From Hyphomicrobiaceae bacterium (lineage in GTDB: Bacteria > Pseudomonadota > Alphaproteobacteria > Rhizobiales > Hyphomicrobiaceae), in NCBI GenBank assembly GCA_022844275.1, contig JALHMB010000001.1, positions 806,001 to 870,000 of the forward strand: 64,000 bases of DNA, in the 5' to 3' direction. Shown piece after piece: positions 9,466 to 18,834 of the stretch. The notes under the pieces are model-generated. The model did no database searches. It saw only the letters and a list, made by a program, of their open reading frames with translations, and was not told the DNA's origin. The position numbers were made by a program, and so were the translations under genes. How positions within the stretch are numbered: position 1 is the first letter of the stretch; every line of letters starts with the position of its first letter.

Positions 9466-10185
9466 CTAGTCGTTGTCGCCGATGCGATCTCGGATGCGCT
9501 TGAGTACTGGGCTGTCGCCGTCAGAATTCTGCGCGCGATCGAAGATGAGCTCACGAAGATCACTGCGCCGGTCCGCGCGGTCCCTCAGAAGATCGCGGAG
9601 ATCGTCGCGGCGCTCGACGCGATCCTCTAGGAGATCACGCAGATCACCACGCCTGTCCCTGCGGTCTCTCAGCAGATCGCGGAGATCGTCGCGGCGCGCG
9701 ACGCGATCCTCGAGAAGATCACGCAGATCGGCACGTCTGCCCATGCGGTCTCTCAGCAGATCGCGGAGATCGTCGCGGCGCTCGACGCGATCCTCGAGAA
9801 GATCACGCAGATCGGCACGCCTGCCCATGCGGCCTCTCAGCAGATCGCGGAGATCGTCGCGGCGTTCGACGCGATCCTCGAGGAGATCGCGCAGATCGCC
9901 GCGCCTGTCCTTGCGGTCTCTCATTAAATCGCGAAGATCATCGCGGCGCGCCCCTCGGTCCTGCAGGAGATCGCGCAGATCAGCGCGCCTGTCCTTACGA
10001 TCCCTCTGGCCATCACCCGCATCATCCGCCAATCGCTCCAAAATGAGATCACGCAGCTCGCTGCGCCTTTCGGATCTATCCCCGTCCCTTCCCTGTGCTG
10101 AGATCGGCGCGACCGCCATTGTTAGCAGCGAAGCCGATGCGGCTAGAATGAAAGCTGCTTTCGCAAGTGTGGATCGGTGTTGCAT
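9466..10185 (-). CDS. Exported highly charged protein of eleven 14-residue repeats
   Basis: The 239-residue product begins with a signal peptide (MQHRSTLAKAAFILAASASL..., cleaved near ISAQ). Residues 61-214 are eleven uninterrupted 14-residue units of the form xDRxxRRxDLRDLL, followed by a 25-residue tail (PVLKRIRDRIG). Units alternate between two flavours, RDRxxRRxDLRDLL and EDRVxRRDDLRDLL, giving a 28-residue (84 bp) higher-order repeat. Hydrophobic residues occur only as L..LL once per unit, with Arg and Asp elsewhere, so a long, charge-zipped helix or helical bundle is likely. A Shine-Dalgarno-like GGAG lies about 12 bases before the ATG. The opposite strand is also open across the repeats (Ser/Arg-rich), but it lacks a signal peptide or ribosome site and I treat it as a shadow. 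I do not recognise a family and assign no function. Confidence 0.72.
   Translation of the reverse strand: MQHRSTLAKAAFILAASASLLTMAVAPISAQGRDGDRSERRSELRDLILERLADDAGDGQRDRKDRRADLRDLLQDRGARRDDLRDLMRDRKDRRGDLRDLLEDRVERRDDLRDLLRGRMGRRADLRDLLEDRVERRDDLRDLLRDRMGRRADLRDLLEDRVARRDDLRDLLRDRRDRRGDLRDLLEDRVERRDDLRDLLRDRADRRSDLRELIFDRAQNSDGDSPVLKRIRDRIGDND
9544..10005 (-). repeat. Tandem 42-bp coding repeat (11 units, 84-bp superperiod)
   Basis: The DNA between these positions consists of eleven consecutive 42-base units inside the exported repeat protein. Alternate units are more alike than neighbours, so the amplification step was probably an 84-base pair of units. The most similar copies are in the middle of the array. 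Unit-number variation between strains by slippage or unequal crossover is expected. Confidence 0.85.
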
Positions 10186-10843
10186 TGAGGTTGAACTCCA
10201 GAGCGATTGGCGGGAACCCAGCAGGATGGCAAACTCACCGGCAGGTTCAGTCGAAGTTTACCGGCCTGACGCACGATGCTTCGGATGGCCGTGCGCCTCG
10301 GGAACATCGCCGTCGCAATCCGCAAAGTCACGGCGTGCTGGCCAGGCCATGCGCAGGTGCGTGGGCCCGGCGAACGTGCTCCTTGCGCGGGAGCGATGCC
10401 CTCGGGTGGAACCCTGAAATGCGATGGAGTGACGTCTCAAAGTGGAACGCGGGGTTTAGGGGATCGCACAGCAGCGCTTCGCGAGGCGAAAAGCAACATC
10501 CCGGCGCTCGGCTATACGGTGCCCTATGCAATCGGGAATATTCTGCTCACGGCCTGGGGACCCGTCCTCGTCGCCATGATGTCGAGGTAGCGGCGATGAC
10601 AAAGCGAGCCAGGCCTTCATGCTGCTCGCCCTTCGGCAACGGATCACCGGGTCGATCGCTGTGCGCGCCCGTAGAGGCTCGCCCTTAGCGCTCGGCGCCA
10701 CCTCGATCGGCTTAACCAACACCCCGCTCCGAGTATTTGCCTGAATGAGGTTGAGGGTTTGTGCCGATAGAGGCAGCTCTACAGATCGAGCGCTATCACC
10801 GAGTGCACCAACAATCGATGAGCCTACTTTCAGGTCCTAGATT
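10186..10843. other. Gap between repeat protein and permease, holds a transporter remnant
   Basis: About 660 bases contain no intact gene. The only recognisable coding sequence is the AspT-like C-terminal remnant at 10460-10590, listed separately. The remainder shows no motif on either strand. Confidence 0.4.
10460..10590 (+). pseudogene. Remnant of an aspartate-alanine antiporter (AspT/AAE) C-terminus
   Basis: The rightward frame ending at the TAG at 10588-10590 reads ...[20 protein letters not shown] then [18 protein letters not shown]. This strongly resembles the last membrane helix of the aspartate:alanine exchanger family, in which GYTVPYAxGNxLLTxWGPVxVxL is conserved. Nothing before about 10460 in any frame continues the family, so roughly 500 residues are missing. 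I take it as a dead 3' fragment left by a deletion. The recognition rests on memory of the family motif. Confidence 0.5.
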
Positions 10844-11956
10844 ATGTCCGCAGGTGGCGACCAAGACCCGCTTCAAGCTACGTCTGCCACAACCATCGAC
10901 CTAGCCATCCGCATCGGCTTCATTGCTTTCCTCGGCTTCTGGTCGTTTCACATAATTGCACCGTTCCTGACCATCGCGCTGTGGAGCGCCATATTGGCGG
11001 TCGCCCTCTATCCTCTGTTCGCTTGGCTGGCGAGACGGATGCCTCCTCGCATGGCGGCGTCCGTTGTTACCTTGCTCTGCTTGATGATTGTTCTCGGCCC
11101 GATGACTTGGCTTGGCTTTGGAATGATTGGCGGCGCCCGCGCGCTGGCCACGCGATTTGCCGCAGGAGAGTGGGTAATTCCCGTGCCTTCTGAAGCGGTG
11201 AAAGGCTGGCCGCTCGTCGGCGAGCGCGTGTATCGCCTATGGGATCTCGCGGCTACGAACATGAAGGTCGCGCTCGCTGAGGTAGCACCGACGCTCAAGC
11301 CGGTCGGAGAAAGGCTGCTTAAGATCGCCCAAAGCGGGTTTCTCGCCATGCTCGAGCTGCTTGTCGCGATCGTTGTCTCTGGATTCTTGTTCACTCATGG
11401 TCCGCAACTGGTCGAGGCACTTAAGGCCTTCTTGGATCGGGCGCTTGGTCACCATGGCAATGAGCATGTGCAATTGGCGGGGGCAACCATACGCAATGTG
11501 TCGCGCGGTGTGATCGGCATCGCGCTGTTGCAGGCAATTCTTGCGGGGGTGGGTTTCCTCGCCGCAGGCATTCCTGCTGCCGGCGTGCTCGCCTTCGTCG
11601 CGCTCGTGCTCGGCATTATCCAGCTCGGTCCAGCAATCTTGTTCCTGCCGCTCATCATCTGGAGCTGGACCGCGATGGAAACGATGCAAGCCCTACTATT
11701 TACCGCCTACATGATACCGGTCGGCTTAGTAGACAACATCCTCAAGCCGTTGCTCATGGCGCGTGGCCTGACCACGCCGATGCCGGTGATCATGGTTGGC
11801 GTCATCGGCGGAACCATAGCTTACGGAATTGTGGGGCTCTTCTTCGGCCCTATTGTTCTATCAGTCGCCTGGGCGGTTATGGTCGCTTGGGTGCAAGGAA
11901 GTGAGCCCATTGCGGCAGAAGGCGTGGATAGCTCTACGCATGCCGAGGTCAGATGA
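10844..11956 (+). CDS. AI-2E family transporter (PerM/YdiK-like permease)
   Basis: This 370-residue membrane protein has the layout of the AI-2E exporter-like family: two or three hydrophobic helices at about 25-90, a soluble amphipathic stretch at about 95-185 (GERVYRLWDLAATNMKVAL...), then a block of four or five helices containing GIALLQAILAGVGFLAAGIP, the family core (LVLGIIQLGPAILFLPL) and the terminal GTIAYGIVGLFFGPIVLSVA. The family was named for autoinducer-2 export but members transport diverse substrates, including ions, so the substrate here is open. It stands alone, transcribed rightward, between debris regions. The start ATG follows a purine-poor leader, so the initiation site is the first in-frame ATG and not strongly supported. 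Confidence 0.88.
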   Translation: MSAGGDQDPLQATSATTIDLAIRIGFIAFLGFWSFHIIAPFLTIALWSAILAVALYPLFAWLARRMPPRMAASVVTLLCLMIVLGPMTWLGFGMIGGARALATRFAAGEWVIPVPSEAVKGWPLVGERVYRLWDLAATNMKVALAEVAPTLKPVGERLLKIAQSGFLAMLELLVAIVVSGFLFTHGPQLVEALKAFLDRALGHHGNEHVQLAGATIRNVSRGVIGIALLQAILAGVGFLAAGIPAAGVLAFVALVLGIIQLGPAILFLPLIIWSWTAMETMQALLFTAYMIPVGLVDNILKPLLMARGLTTPMPVIMVGVIGGTIAYGIVGLFFGPIVLSVAWAVMVAWVQGSEPIAAEGVDSSTHAEVR

Positions 11957-12263
11957 CCCCTTGCGGCTTGCGCGACCGCGTCGACCTGGGCTTCGCCGGT
12001 TGCCATTCATCAAGCGCCTATGCCGCAACGCGCGGCGCGAATGTCTGCTGCAGCTAGTGGGTGTCTCTACAGTGGCACTTAATGCGCCCGAACGAGGCCT
12101 GTTTAGCGTGCTTGCGAGCCGCATCTGTGATGCTGCTCGGTATTTGTGCAGGTGAGTTTCAGTATCTTCGCTGGCGCGATCTCGGGCAACAGCCGATAGC
12201 GACATGCTTTTCATCGTTCAAAGTTCAACGGCAAACCCGCATACCTGGAAATGGAGAAGCACG
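11957..12263. other. Non-coding gap upstream of small secreted protein
   Basis: About 300 bases with no recognisable gene, repeat or regulatory element on either strand. Confidence 0.35.
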
Positions 12264-12500
12264 ATGGTAAGGCTAACTGTTCTTGCTGTCGCCCTGTCCC
12301 TCGGCGCCCTTAGCACGTCGGCGCAGGCCATGCCGCTCGCGTCCCCTCCAATGTCGAATGATATGGTCGTGGCCGTCCGCGCAGGCTGTGGCGCGGGCTT
12401 CCAACGTGTTGGTGGACGATGCGTGCGCAACACCGCGGTCCGCACCGTTCGTCGCTGCGCGACGGGAATGCGCCTCGTGAATGGCCGCTGCATCCGATAA
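12264..12500 (+). CDS. Small exported protein with two C-x-G-type Cys motifs
   Basis: The 78-residue product starts at the ATG at 12264, preceded by GGAGAAGCACG, and opens with a signal peptide (MVRLTVLAVALSLGALSTSA, cleaved after AQA). The mature part of about 55 residues has two similar modules, CGAGFQRVGGRCVRN and CATGMRLVNGRCIR, each a Cys pair spaced by about ten residues around Gly-rich turns. These are probably two disulphide-closed loops in the periplasm or outside the cell. Short secreted proteins with this pattern are common in Rhizobiales, and their function is not known. No operon partner is visible. Confidence 0.65.
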   Translation: MVRLTVLAVALSLGALSTSAQAMPLASPPMSNDMVVAVRAGCGAGFQRVGGRCVRNTAVRTVRRCATGMRLVNGRCIR

Positions 12501-12510
12501 CTCAGGCCAA

Positions 12511-12594
12511 CCCCAATATGCTCCAGCCTTGATGCCAAGGATTCGCCGTCCTTCGCATCTGCTGGCCAACGGCCGAGATGGAAACATATTGGGG
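12511..12594. repeat. Inverted repeat downstream of small secreted gene
   Basis: CCCCAATATG at 12511-12520 is the exact complement of CATATTGGGG at 12585-12594. The 64-base loop can fold internally only weakly. Its position just after the stop codon fits a 3' end element, but no T-run follows. Confidence 0.35.
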
Positions 12595-12797
12595 CTTCCA
12601 TCCACCAGTTTGCTATTATCGATTAGCCGTTCGCGATAAGTCGCCTCCAGATGCCTATCTGGGACGGCCGCGTTCGGGTCCCATCGCACCGCCCGGTCCT
12701 GCTGCCTGCCCGGGTCTATTCTCGGTTTCATGAGTTCACGCTCTCAAGGCACACATTTCCAGCCTCACCATCTGATGGGCCAAGGCTTGCCCGCCAC

Positions 12798-13030
12798 TCA
12801 GGTAGCATCGCCACCAACCAGCTCCTGCGAAATGGGCCGGCCATCGTCCCGCAGTAAGATATATATGGCGGGGATCACTAGGACGGCCAGCAGCGTGGAC
12901 GACGCCAGACCAAACAGGGGCGAAATCGCTGCGCCCTGGAAGATCGGATCCACGAGAATGGTCGCAGCACCGATTTTGTCGGCAAGCTCCGTCAGCAAGA
13001 TCGGCTTGAAGCGCGCGGTGCCGCGGTAGA
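12798..13030 (-). pseudogene. C-terminal remnant of an RND efflux pump inner-membrane subunit
   Basis: The leftward frame ending at 12798 reads ARFKPILLTELADKIGAATI, LVDPIFQGAAISPLFGLASS and TLLAVLVIPAIYILLRDDGR. This matches the last two membrane helices of AcrB/CzcA-type RND transporters (RxRPILLTxLxxxxGAxxILxDPIFQGLAISLxFGL...VIPxxY). The approximately 950 residues that should precede it are absent; sequence upstream of about 13030 is unrelated in all frames. It cannot make a functional pump. It marks an ancient deletion at this spot. Confidence 0.72.
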
Positions 13031-13293
13031 TCCCGCCGGCTGGAGCGACACCTTCCGTGGGTTGATCGCAGTGGTAATCGTCTCGTGGGGGCCGCGTTCT
13101 ACCCCGCCGTCCGGGTGGCACCTCAATGCGCCCAGAGGAGCGCGCTTTGCCTTGGCTGCAGCTTTGAGTGGTCCGCGTTGCTCCCATGCAACCGACTTAC
13201 CTAACTCGGTCGCGCACTTTCGAACGCGCTTCGAATCCAACGTGCTATGATCCCCGTGAAGACTTGTCCAAACTAGGCACATCAAGGAGTACA

Positions 13294-13707
13294 ATGAGCG
13301 AGTTCGACGGAAATAGCCTTAGCAAGCGCTTGCAAGATTCGAAGCGCGCAAAGCAGGCACGCCTACAGAGGGCGACCCAAGCGCCCAAAATAGATGACCC
13401 GGTGGTAGTCGCGCGGAAGGCCGCCGAGCGGGCGAGCGCTTTGGCGCGCCAAGTTGAAATGGCTGAACGCAAAGAAGCCAAAGCAGCAGCCGCCCGCGAG
13501 CGCGCTGCACGTGAGGCTGCCGAAAAGGCAGAACAAGTGGAACGTGCAGAGCGCAACGCTCGCATGGAAGCAATGGCGCAGGCCGAGCAAGTTGAACTAG
13601 CAAAAATCGCGGCCCAAGCGGCGGATGAGCAAAAGGCTGCGTTGGCGGCAGACCAGAAGGCGGCCCGCGACGCGCGCTACGCCGCCCGAAAACTCCGGCA
13701 GCGGTGA
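13294..13707 (+). CDS. DUF6481-type small charged coiled-coil protein
   Basis: The ATG at 13294 (MSEFDGNSLSKRLQDSKRAK) is preceded by AAGGAGTACA, which decides the start over upstream in-frame codons. The 137 residues are mostly Ala, Glu, Lys and Arg, with long predicted helices (residues about 45-137) and no membrane segment or signal peptide. Architecture and the N-terminal F-x-(D/E)-R-L block match small alphaproteobacterial proteins grouped as DUF6481, whose function is unknown. The HWE kinase gene starts 48 bases downstream on the same strand, so they may be co-transcribed. Similar low-complexity helices can mimic other families, so the family call is moderate. Confidence 0.68.
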   Translation: MSEFDGNSLSKRLQDSKRAKQARLQRATQAPKIDDPVVVARKAAERASALARQVEMAERKEAKAAAARERAAREAAEKAEQVERAERNARMEAMAQAEQVELAKIAAQAADEQKAALAADQKAARDARYAARKLRQR

Positions 13708-13755
13708 CAAATCAACGGTTTGATGGCCCCCTGCGACGGATTGGAAGGTCGACTG

Positions 13756-14967
13756 ATGAGCGTCAACAACGACGGCAAACCGCCCGTCGTGGAGCCGATG
13801 GCAGCGGGCAATGTTCCTGACAAGATAGGGCAGTCCGTTGATCAGCGCATTCGGCAGCAGGAGATCCTGTCGGAGTTGGGAGTCATCGCTCTGCAGGGCG
13901 GTACCGTGGATACGTTGTTGAACGAGACGGTGCGCTTGGTCGCCGAGGGCCTGCCTGCCGAGTTCTGCAAGGTGCTCGAGTTCAAGCCCGCAGAAAACAG
14001 CTTCACAGTTCGAGCTGGCGTGGGCTGGGGACCGGATGTGATCGGCGTGGCGCAGGTTGGAGCCGATCTCGCCTCCCCGGCAGGCTTCGCCCTTAAAACG
14101 GGCAAGCCCGTAGTCTCAAATCACCTCGAAAACGAAGAGCGGTTTCGCACGCCCGAGTTGTTGGCCCGCTACGGAGTTTCACGGGCCATGAATGTTATCT
14201 TGCAGGGCGACGGGGCCCCCTTTGGCGTCCTCGAGGTCGATAGTCGGTCGGACAACGATTTCACCGAGCAGGATATCCCGTTTCTTCAGGGGGCGGCCAA
14301 CATTCTGGGCATGGCCCTCGAACGGGAGCGCAACCAACGGCTGCTCACAGGCGCCCTTGAACGACACCAGGTTCTGCTCAGAGAAATGAACCACCGCATC
14401 AAGAACAGCTTGTCGATCGTCATCAGCATGATTCGGCTGCAGGTGAAGGACACCGGGTCCACAATTGCGTCTGAACAACTCGAAGCAGCCGCCCTACGCG
14501 TTCACGCAGTAGCTCGTGCACACGAGCGCCTCTATCAGACTGACGACGTCGAACACCTCGATGCCGGTCGCTATATCGAACAGGTGTGTGGCGATGTGGA
14601 TGAAAGCGTCGCCAATTGCGACATTCACGTCGATGCCCAATACGACATTCTTATAGCGACCGACCGGGCAATTCCTTTGGCATTGATGGTCAATGAGCTC
14701 ATCACCAATGCCGCGAAACATGCCTACGTGGGCCAGATAGGTCGCAAGATATGGGTTAGCGTAGCGCGCGAGGACAAGGCGATCAGAGTATCGGTCCGCG
14801 ACGAGGGCGTCGGCTTGCCATCCGATTTTGATCTGACCGGATCCAAGGGCCTTGGTATGCGGCTCGTCAGAGCCTTCACACGACAATTGGAGGCTACGGT
14901 CTCGACCAACTCAAGTGCGAAAGGCACAGAGTTCGTCGTCGTGATACCTCTCGAGCCTACTTCGTGA
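13756..14967 (+). CDS. GAF-domain HWE/HisKA_2 sensor histidine kinase
   Basis: This soluble kinase (403 residues from the ATG at 13756, MSVNNDGKPP) has an N-terminal GAF domain (about 35-185, including GVSRAMNVILQGDGAPFGVL) followed by the HisKA_2-type H-box LLREMNHRIKNSLSIVISMI and an HATPase domain. In the ATPase domain LMVNELITNAAKHAY is the N-box and VRDEGVGLPSDF the G-box. The order and the HRIKN signature place it in the HWE/HisKA_2 families that are abundant in alphaproteobacteria and often feed the general stress response through PhyR. No cognate receiver is adjacent. The GAF ligand is unknown, and there is no conserved Cys typical of a bilin-binding GAF at the expected place. GGAAGG lies just upstream of the chosen start. 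Confidence 0.88.
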   Translation: MSVNNDGKPPVVEPMAAGNVPDKIGQSVDQRIRQQEILSELGVIALQGGTVDTLLNETVRLVAEGLPAEFCKVLEFKPAENSFTVRAGVGWGPDVIGVAQVGADLASPAGFALKTGKPVVSNHLENEERFRTPELLARYGVSRAMNVILQGDGAPFGVLEVDSRSDNDFTEQDIPFLQGAANILGMALERERNQRLLTGALERHQVLLREMNHRIKNSLSIVISMIRLQVKDTGSTIASEQLEAAALRVHAVARAHERLYQTDDVEHLDAGRYIEQVCGDVDESVANCDIHVDAQYDILIATDRAIPLALMVNELITNAAKHAYVGQIGRKIWVSVAREDKAIRVSVRDEGVGLPSDFDLTGSKGLGMRLVRAFTRQLEATVSTNSSAKGTEFVVVIPLEPTS

Positions 14968-15325
14968 CCGCGAACGCGCGGAACTCACGGGCGCGGGACC
15001 GTTGAGGCCGCGCGAGCTGTTTCTGCGCGTTCGATTATGGGGAATCGGAGACGGCGCATTTAGGCCGTCCGCGACTAGGCCCGCATGATGTACAGGCACG
15101 TTTCGTGAACGCGCAGTCATCCAACGGCTCCTAAACGCTGACGGTTCTTGGGCTGCCTCCCTCACAGCGCAATTGCGTCGCTGATCAGTGCGGCATCCTG
15201 GCCCGAAGATCCCGGCACCGGAACCGAAGCGCGGCCGCTCGCGTTTTTCCGTCATCATCTTATCCAGCCTTTCCTTTGGCGTTGCATGGAGGCCGACAGG
15301 CATTGTGCCGACGGACGCAGAGCGA
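14968..15325. other. Non-coding gap upstream of the CheB-CheR kinase gene
   Basis: About 360 bases without a recognisable gene. The frame of the downstream gene is open back to an alternative ATG at 15188, but the 46 extra residues are Arg/Pro-rich and unlike the family, so I treat this segment as leader and promoter region. Confidence 0.4.
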
Positions 15326-18300
15326 ATGTCTAATGAGCAGATTGAAGAACTCGATCCTCAGAGAGCGCCGCTTTCCCCGGACAAACCCCACGTCGGTGCA
15401 CATCCGGCCGTGTGCCCGGTGATCGGGCTTGGCGCTTCTGCTGGTGGGTTGGAGGCCTTTCAGAATTTTCTGAATGCCGCCTCGCCGGATGCCGGCCTTG
15501 CGTATGTCCTCGTCCAGCATCTCGACCCCAATCATGAAAGTATGCTGGCAGAATTGCTGAGCCGCCGCACGACCATGCCAGTGCGCCAGGTGACGGACGG
15601 CATGGAAATAGAACCCAACAATGTCTACCTCATTCCTCCCAACGCGAGCCTTGTCATCGAGAGAGCGCGGCTAAGACTGTCGGACTTCTCTGAGCCACGC
15701 GGCTTCAGACGGCCTATCGACGTATTCTTCCGCAGTCTTGCCATTGATCAGGGCGGCAATGCTGCGTGCGTGGTGTTATCCGGCACCGGTGCCGACGGAA
15801 GCGAAGGATTGCGCGCCGTCAAGGAAGCAGGGGGACTCACACTCGTACAGACCCCGGCTACCGCAAAATATGACGGCATGCCGAAGAGTGCTGTGGCGAC
15901 CGGCTTGGTCGACAAAGTATTAGACGTCAGCGACATGCCATCGGCCATCCGCGGTTACTATGACCGCGGCCAGCCTGGGGTTTTCAGCCTGCCGGACATC
16001 ACGGATTTCCTGCTGAATGTCTGTGAGCACCTCCGCCACCGGCTTGGGCACGACTTCAGCCAGTACAAACGAAGCACCATGCTGCGGCGCATTCAGCGGC
16101 GAATGCAGGTGGTGGGGGCTTCAACCGGTCCGGACTATCTCGTCCAGCTTCGCGACAAGCCGGACGAAGCCGAACTGCTGTTCCGCGATCTGCTCATCAA
16201 CGTCACATGCTTTTTCCGCGATGCCGAAGCCTTCGACTACCTGCGCAGGGAAGTCATTACGGCTGTGCTCAAGGATAAAGGCGCGGGTGATACGATCCGC
16301 ATTTGGACTCCCGGCTGCTCAAGCGGTGAGGAGGCCTACAGCATTGCGATCCTGGTGGCAGAAGCGCTGTCGCGGATGCGCGCGCGTCCGATTGTCCAAA
16401 TTCTCGCCACCGATATCGACGAGCCGATGCTGCAGAAGGCCCGCAAGGCCAGCTATCCCCCGTCTGCGGTGAAGGACGTGCCGCTTGAGCTTTTGGATCG
16501 CTATTTCTTCGCGCAGGACGACGACTACGTCTTGACGCCGGCTATCCGCGACATGGTGCGTGTCTCCAACCACAATCTTATCAAGGATCCGCCATTCTCG
16601 CGGATCGATCTGATTGTATGTCGGAACCTGCTTATTTACTTGAACGCGTCACTTCAGCAGCGTCTCATACCGGTCTTTCACTACGCGCTGAAACCGCAAG
16701 GCTGGCTGTTTCTTGGCTCGGCCGAGAATATCGCGGCAAGGAACGATCTCTTCGATGCTGTCGAGCCGACGCTCAGGATCTACCAACGCAGCGGCGCGCA
16801 ACGGCAGTCCGTACCCATGCCGCTATTTGCCCAGCCGCTGGTGCACGCTGAAGCAGATGCCGACCCAGAGCGCAGGCGCAACGGCCCTGTGGCTGAGCGC
16901 GCTGACCTCACAGTGCGCCGCATGATGGAGCGCTACGCGCCGCCTCACGTGGTGGTCAACATCCGCAACGAGATCGTGCGCAGCTCCGGACGTACGGGCA
17001 AATATTTGGAGCTAGCCGACGGCACGCCCTCGATGGTGGTCACCGACTTGGCGAAGCGGGGCCTTCGCTCTGCCGTGCGCGCTGTTCTGGACGCAAGCCG
17101 CACCACCAAAAGACGCAGTATCAAGCAGGACGTCCGCATCGATGCGGACGACGAAATGCGCCTGATCGTGAATGTCATCGCTGATCCATTGAACCAGGAT
17201 GAGACCCTGCTGGTGTTCCAGGACGCATCAGCGAACCGTCTCGATCACGACGCGGATTCTGAAACTCGGATCGATGCCTACACAGACGAGGACCGCATAA
17301 AGCAATTGGAGGACGAACTGGATGAGACGCGCTCCAAGCTGCGCGTCACCGTCGAAGAACTGGAGACCTCGAACGAGGAGCTCAAAAGCTCCAACGAAGA
17401 AATGATGTCAATGAACGAGGAGCTGCAGTCGACCAACGAGGAACTGGCCACGGTTAACGAAGAGCTCAAGAATAAGGTCGATCAGCTCGCGCGCGCCAAC
17501 AGCGATCTACAGAACTTCATTGAAAGCACGCAGGTGCCGACCATCTTCCTTGACCGCAAGATGCGGATCAGAAGTTTCACACCCGCAACCAGATCCCTGT
17601 TTCGATTCCAGGATCAGGATATGGGGCGTCCGTTCTCAGATGTCGTGTCGCGTACTGACCACCGGCAATTGGAGGACCTTGGGCGCAAGGTTCTCGAGAG
17701 CGGCGAGGCGATCGAGCAGGAACTCAGCATCGAAGACGGTCAGGAGAGCCATGTACTGCGCGTGCTGCCCTACCGCGACCTGCACGATGCCATTGATGGC
17801 GTGATCTTCGTCTTCTCAGACGTCACTAATATTCGCAAGGCGCGGGCCGATCTGGCACGTAACGAGGGCTTGGCGCGGCAGCGCAGCCGTGAGATCGAAA
17901 CACTTTACGAGACCGCGCCGGTCGGCATGGCGATGCTCGATCGGAATCTACGCTTTCTAAAGATCAACCGGCACTTTGCAGAACTGAATGGTCAGCCCAT
18001 CGAGGAACACATCGGACGCACATTGCAGGAAATGCTGCCCGGTCTTTCCGAACGGATGGCACGTCCCATTGCCGAAGTGTTTGAGCAGGTGAGTGCCGTC
18101 ACCAACCTCGAGGTTTCTGTTCGGCTGGAAGGAGAAGGCGCCCGAGATTTTGTGATCGATATCTACCCGTACCAGGAAGAAGGCATCGTCCGCGCCGTCG
18201 GCATCGTTCTGAAAGACATGACCGAGCTGCGCCGCCTGGAGAAGGATCTGCGTCAGCTCATGGACGAGCTGCAGCACCGCGTCAAGAACACGCTGGCCAC

Positions 18301-18826
18301 CGTGGCGTCGATCGTAACGCAGTCCGTAGCGGCTAAGTCCGATCCGGCCGAACTCGCGAATAGCTTGAAGATGCGCATCGGCGCCCTTGCGGCCACGCAC
18401 AATCTTCTCACCTTGAGAAACTGGCGTGACGCGTCGCTCGAGGAGCTTCTCAGAGCTGAGCTCAAGCCCTTCGATCATGAGGATCGCATCACAATCAAAG
18501 GGCCTGCAGTTCTGTTACCGCCGAAGCCAGCCCTAACCATGACGCTAACGCTACACGAGTTAGCGACTAACGCCGCAAAGTACGGTGCTCTCGCGCATGA
18601 AGGTGCCCGGCTGGAGATCGATTGGATGGTGAGCGATGATCACGCGGGACGCGAGTTCACGCTGCGCTGGCGGGAGATAGGCGTGCCCCTCAATCGCCAG
18701 TCGGTCGTCAGGGAGAGCTTCGGCACACGCCTCGTCAAGAATGCGGTGGTGCACGATCTGCAGGGCCATTGTGAGCATCGGCTGGAGGCCGACGGCCTGC
18801 GCTGCACGATCAAATTCCCATTCTAG
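15326..18826 (+). CDS. CheB-CheR-PAS-HWE kinase fusion protein
   Basis: The 1166-residue product starts at the ATG at 15326 ([12 protein letters not shown]). It fuses a CheB methylesterase catalytic domain (Ser in [12 protein letters not shown], His in [12 protein letters not shown], Asp in [12 protein letters not shown]), a CheR methyltransferase (SAM site [20 protein letters not shown]) and a long coiled coil rich in Glu/Asn/Leu repeats (about residues 660-725). Two PAS domains follow, then a C-terminal HisKA_2/HWE kinase with H-box [19 protein letters not shown] and N-box [14 protein letters not shown]. The usual CheB receiver is missing. Such fusions are frequent in Rhizobiales and are thought to couple receptor methylation enzymes to a two-component output, but their target is seldom known. 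The lone receiver gene follows 8 bases later and is its obvious partner. No other che gene is in the window. Confidence 0.93.
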   Translation: MSNEQIEELDPQRAPLSPDKPHVGAHPAVCPVIGLGASAGGLEAFQNFLNAASPDAGLAYVLVQHLDPNHESMLAELLSRRTTMPVRQVTDGMEIEPNNVYLIPPNASLVIERARLRLSDFSEPRGFRRPIDVFFRSLAIDQGGNAACVVLSGTGADGSEGLRAVKEAGGLTLVQTPATAKYDGMPKSAVATGLVDKVLDVSDMPSAIRGYYDRGQPGVFSLPDITDFLLNVCEHLRHRLGHDFSQYKRSTMLRRIQRRMQVVGASTGPDYLVQLRDKPDEAELLFRDLLINVTCFFRDAEAFDYLRREVITAVLKDKGAGDTIRIWTPGCSSGEEAYSIAILVAEALSRMRARPIVQILATDIDEPMLQKARKASYPPSAVKDVPLELLDRYFFAQDDDYVLTPAIRDMVRVSNHNLIKDPPFSRIDLIVCRNLLIYLNASLQQRLIPVFHYALKPQGWLFLGSAENIAARNDLFDAVEPTLRIYQRSGAQRQSVPMPLFAQPLVHAEADADPERRRNGPVAERADLTVRRMMERYAPPHVVVNIRNEIVRSSGRTGKYLELADGTPSMVVTDLAKRGLRSAVRAVLDASRTTKRRSIKQDVRIDADDEMRLIVNVIADPLNQDETLLVFQDASANRLDHDADSETRIDAYTDEDRIKQLEDELDETRSKLRVTVEELETSNEELKSSNEEMMSMNEELQSTNEELATVNEELKNKVDQLARANSDLQNFIESTQVPTIFLDRKMRIRSFTPATRSLFRFQDQDMGRPFSDVVSRTDHRQLEDLGRKVLESGEAIEQELSIEDGQESHVLRVLPYRDLHDAIDGVIFVFSDVTNIRKARADLARNEGLARQRSREIETLYETAPVGMAMLDRNLRFLKINRHFAELNGQPIEEHIGRTLQEMLPGLSERMARPIAEVFEQVSAVTNLEVSVRLEGEGARDFVIDIYPYQEEGIVRAVGIVLKDMTELRRLEKDLRQLMDELQHRVKNTLATVASIVTQSVAAKSDPAELANSLKMRIGALAATHNLLTLRNWRDASLEELLRAELKPFDHEDRITIKGPAVLLPPKPALTMTLTLHELATNAAKYGALAHEGARLEIDWMVSDDHAGREFTLRWREIGVPLNRQSVVRESFGTRLVKNAVVHDLQGHCEHRLEADGLRCTIKFPF

Positions 18827-18834
18827 GAGCGGGT

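Noticed and set aside
9473-10417. 314-codon Ser/Arg-rich frame on the plus strand across the repeat array
   Set aside because: The 42-base repeat period keeps the antisense frame open; there is no signal peptide, ribosome site or family, while the minus strand has all of these but the family.
13168-13293. Upstream in-frame start of the DUF6481-type protein
   Set aside because: The AAGGAG before 13294 decides the start and the extra residues look non-coding.
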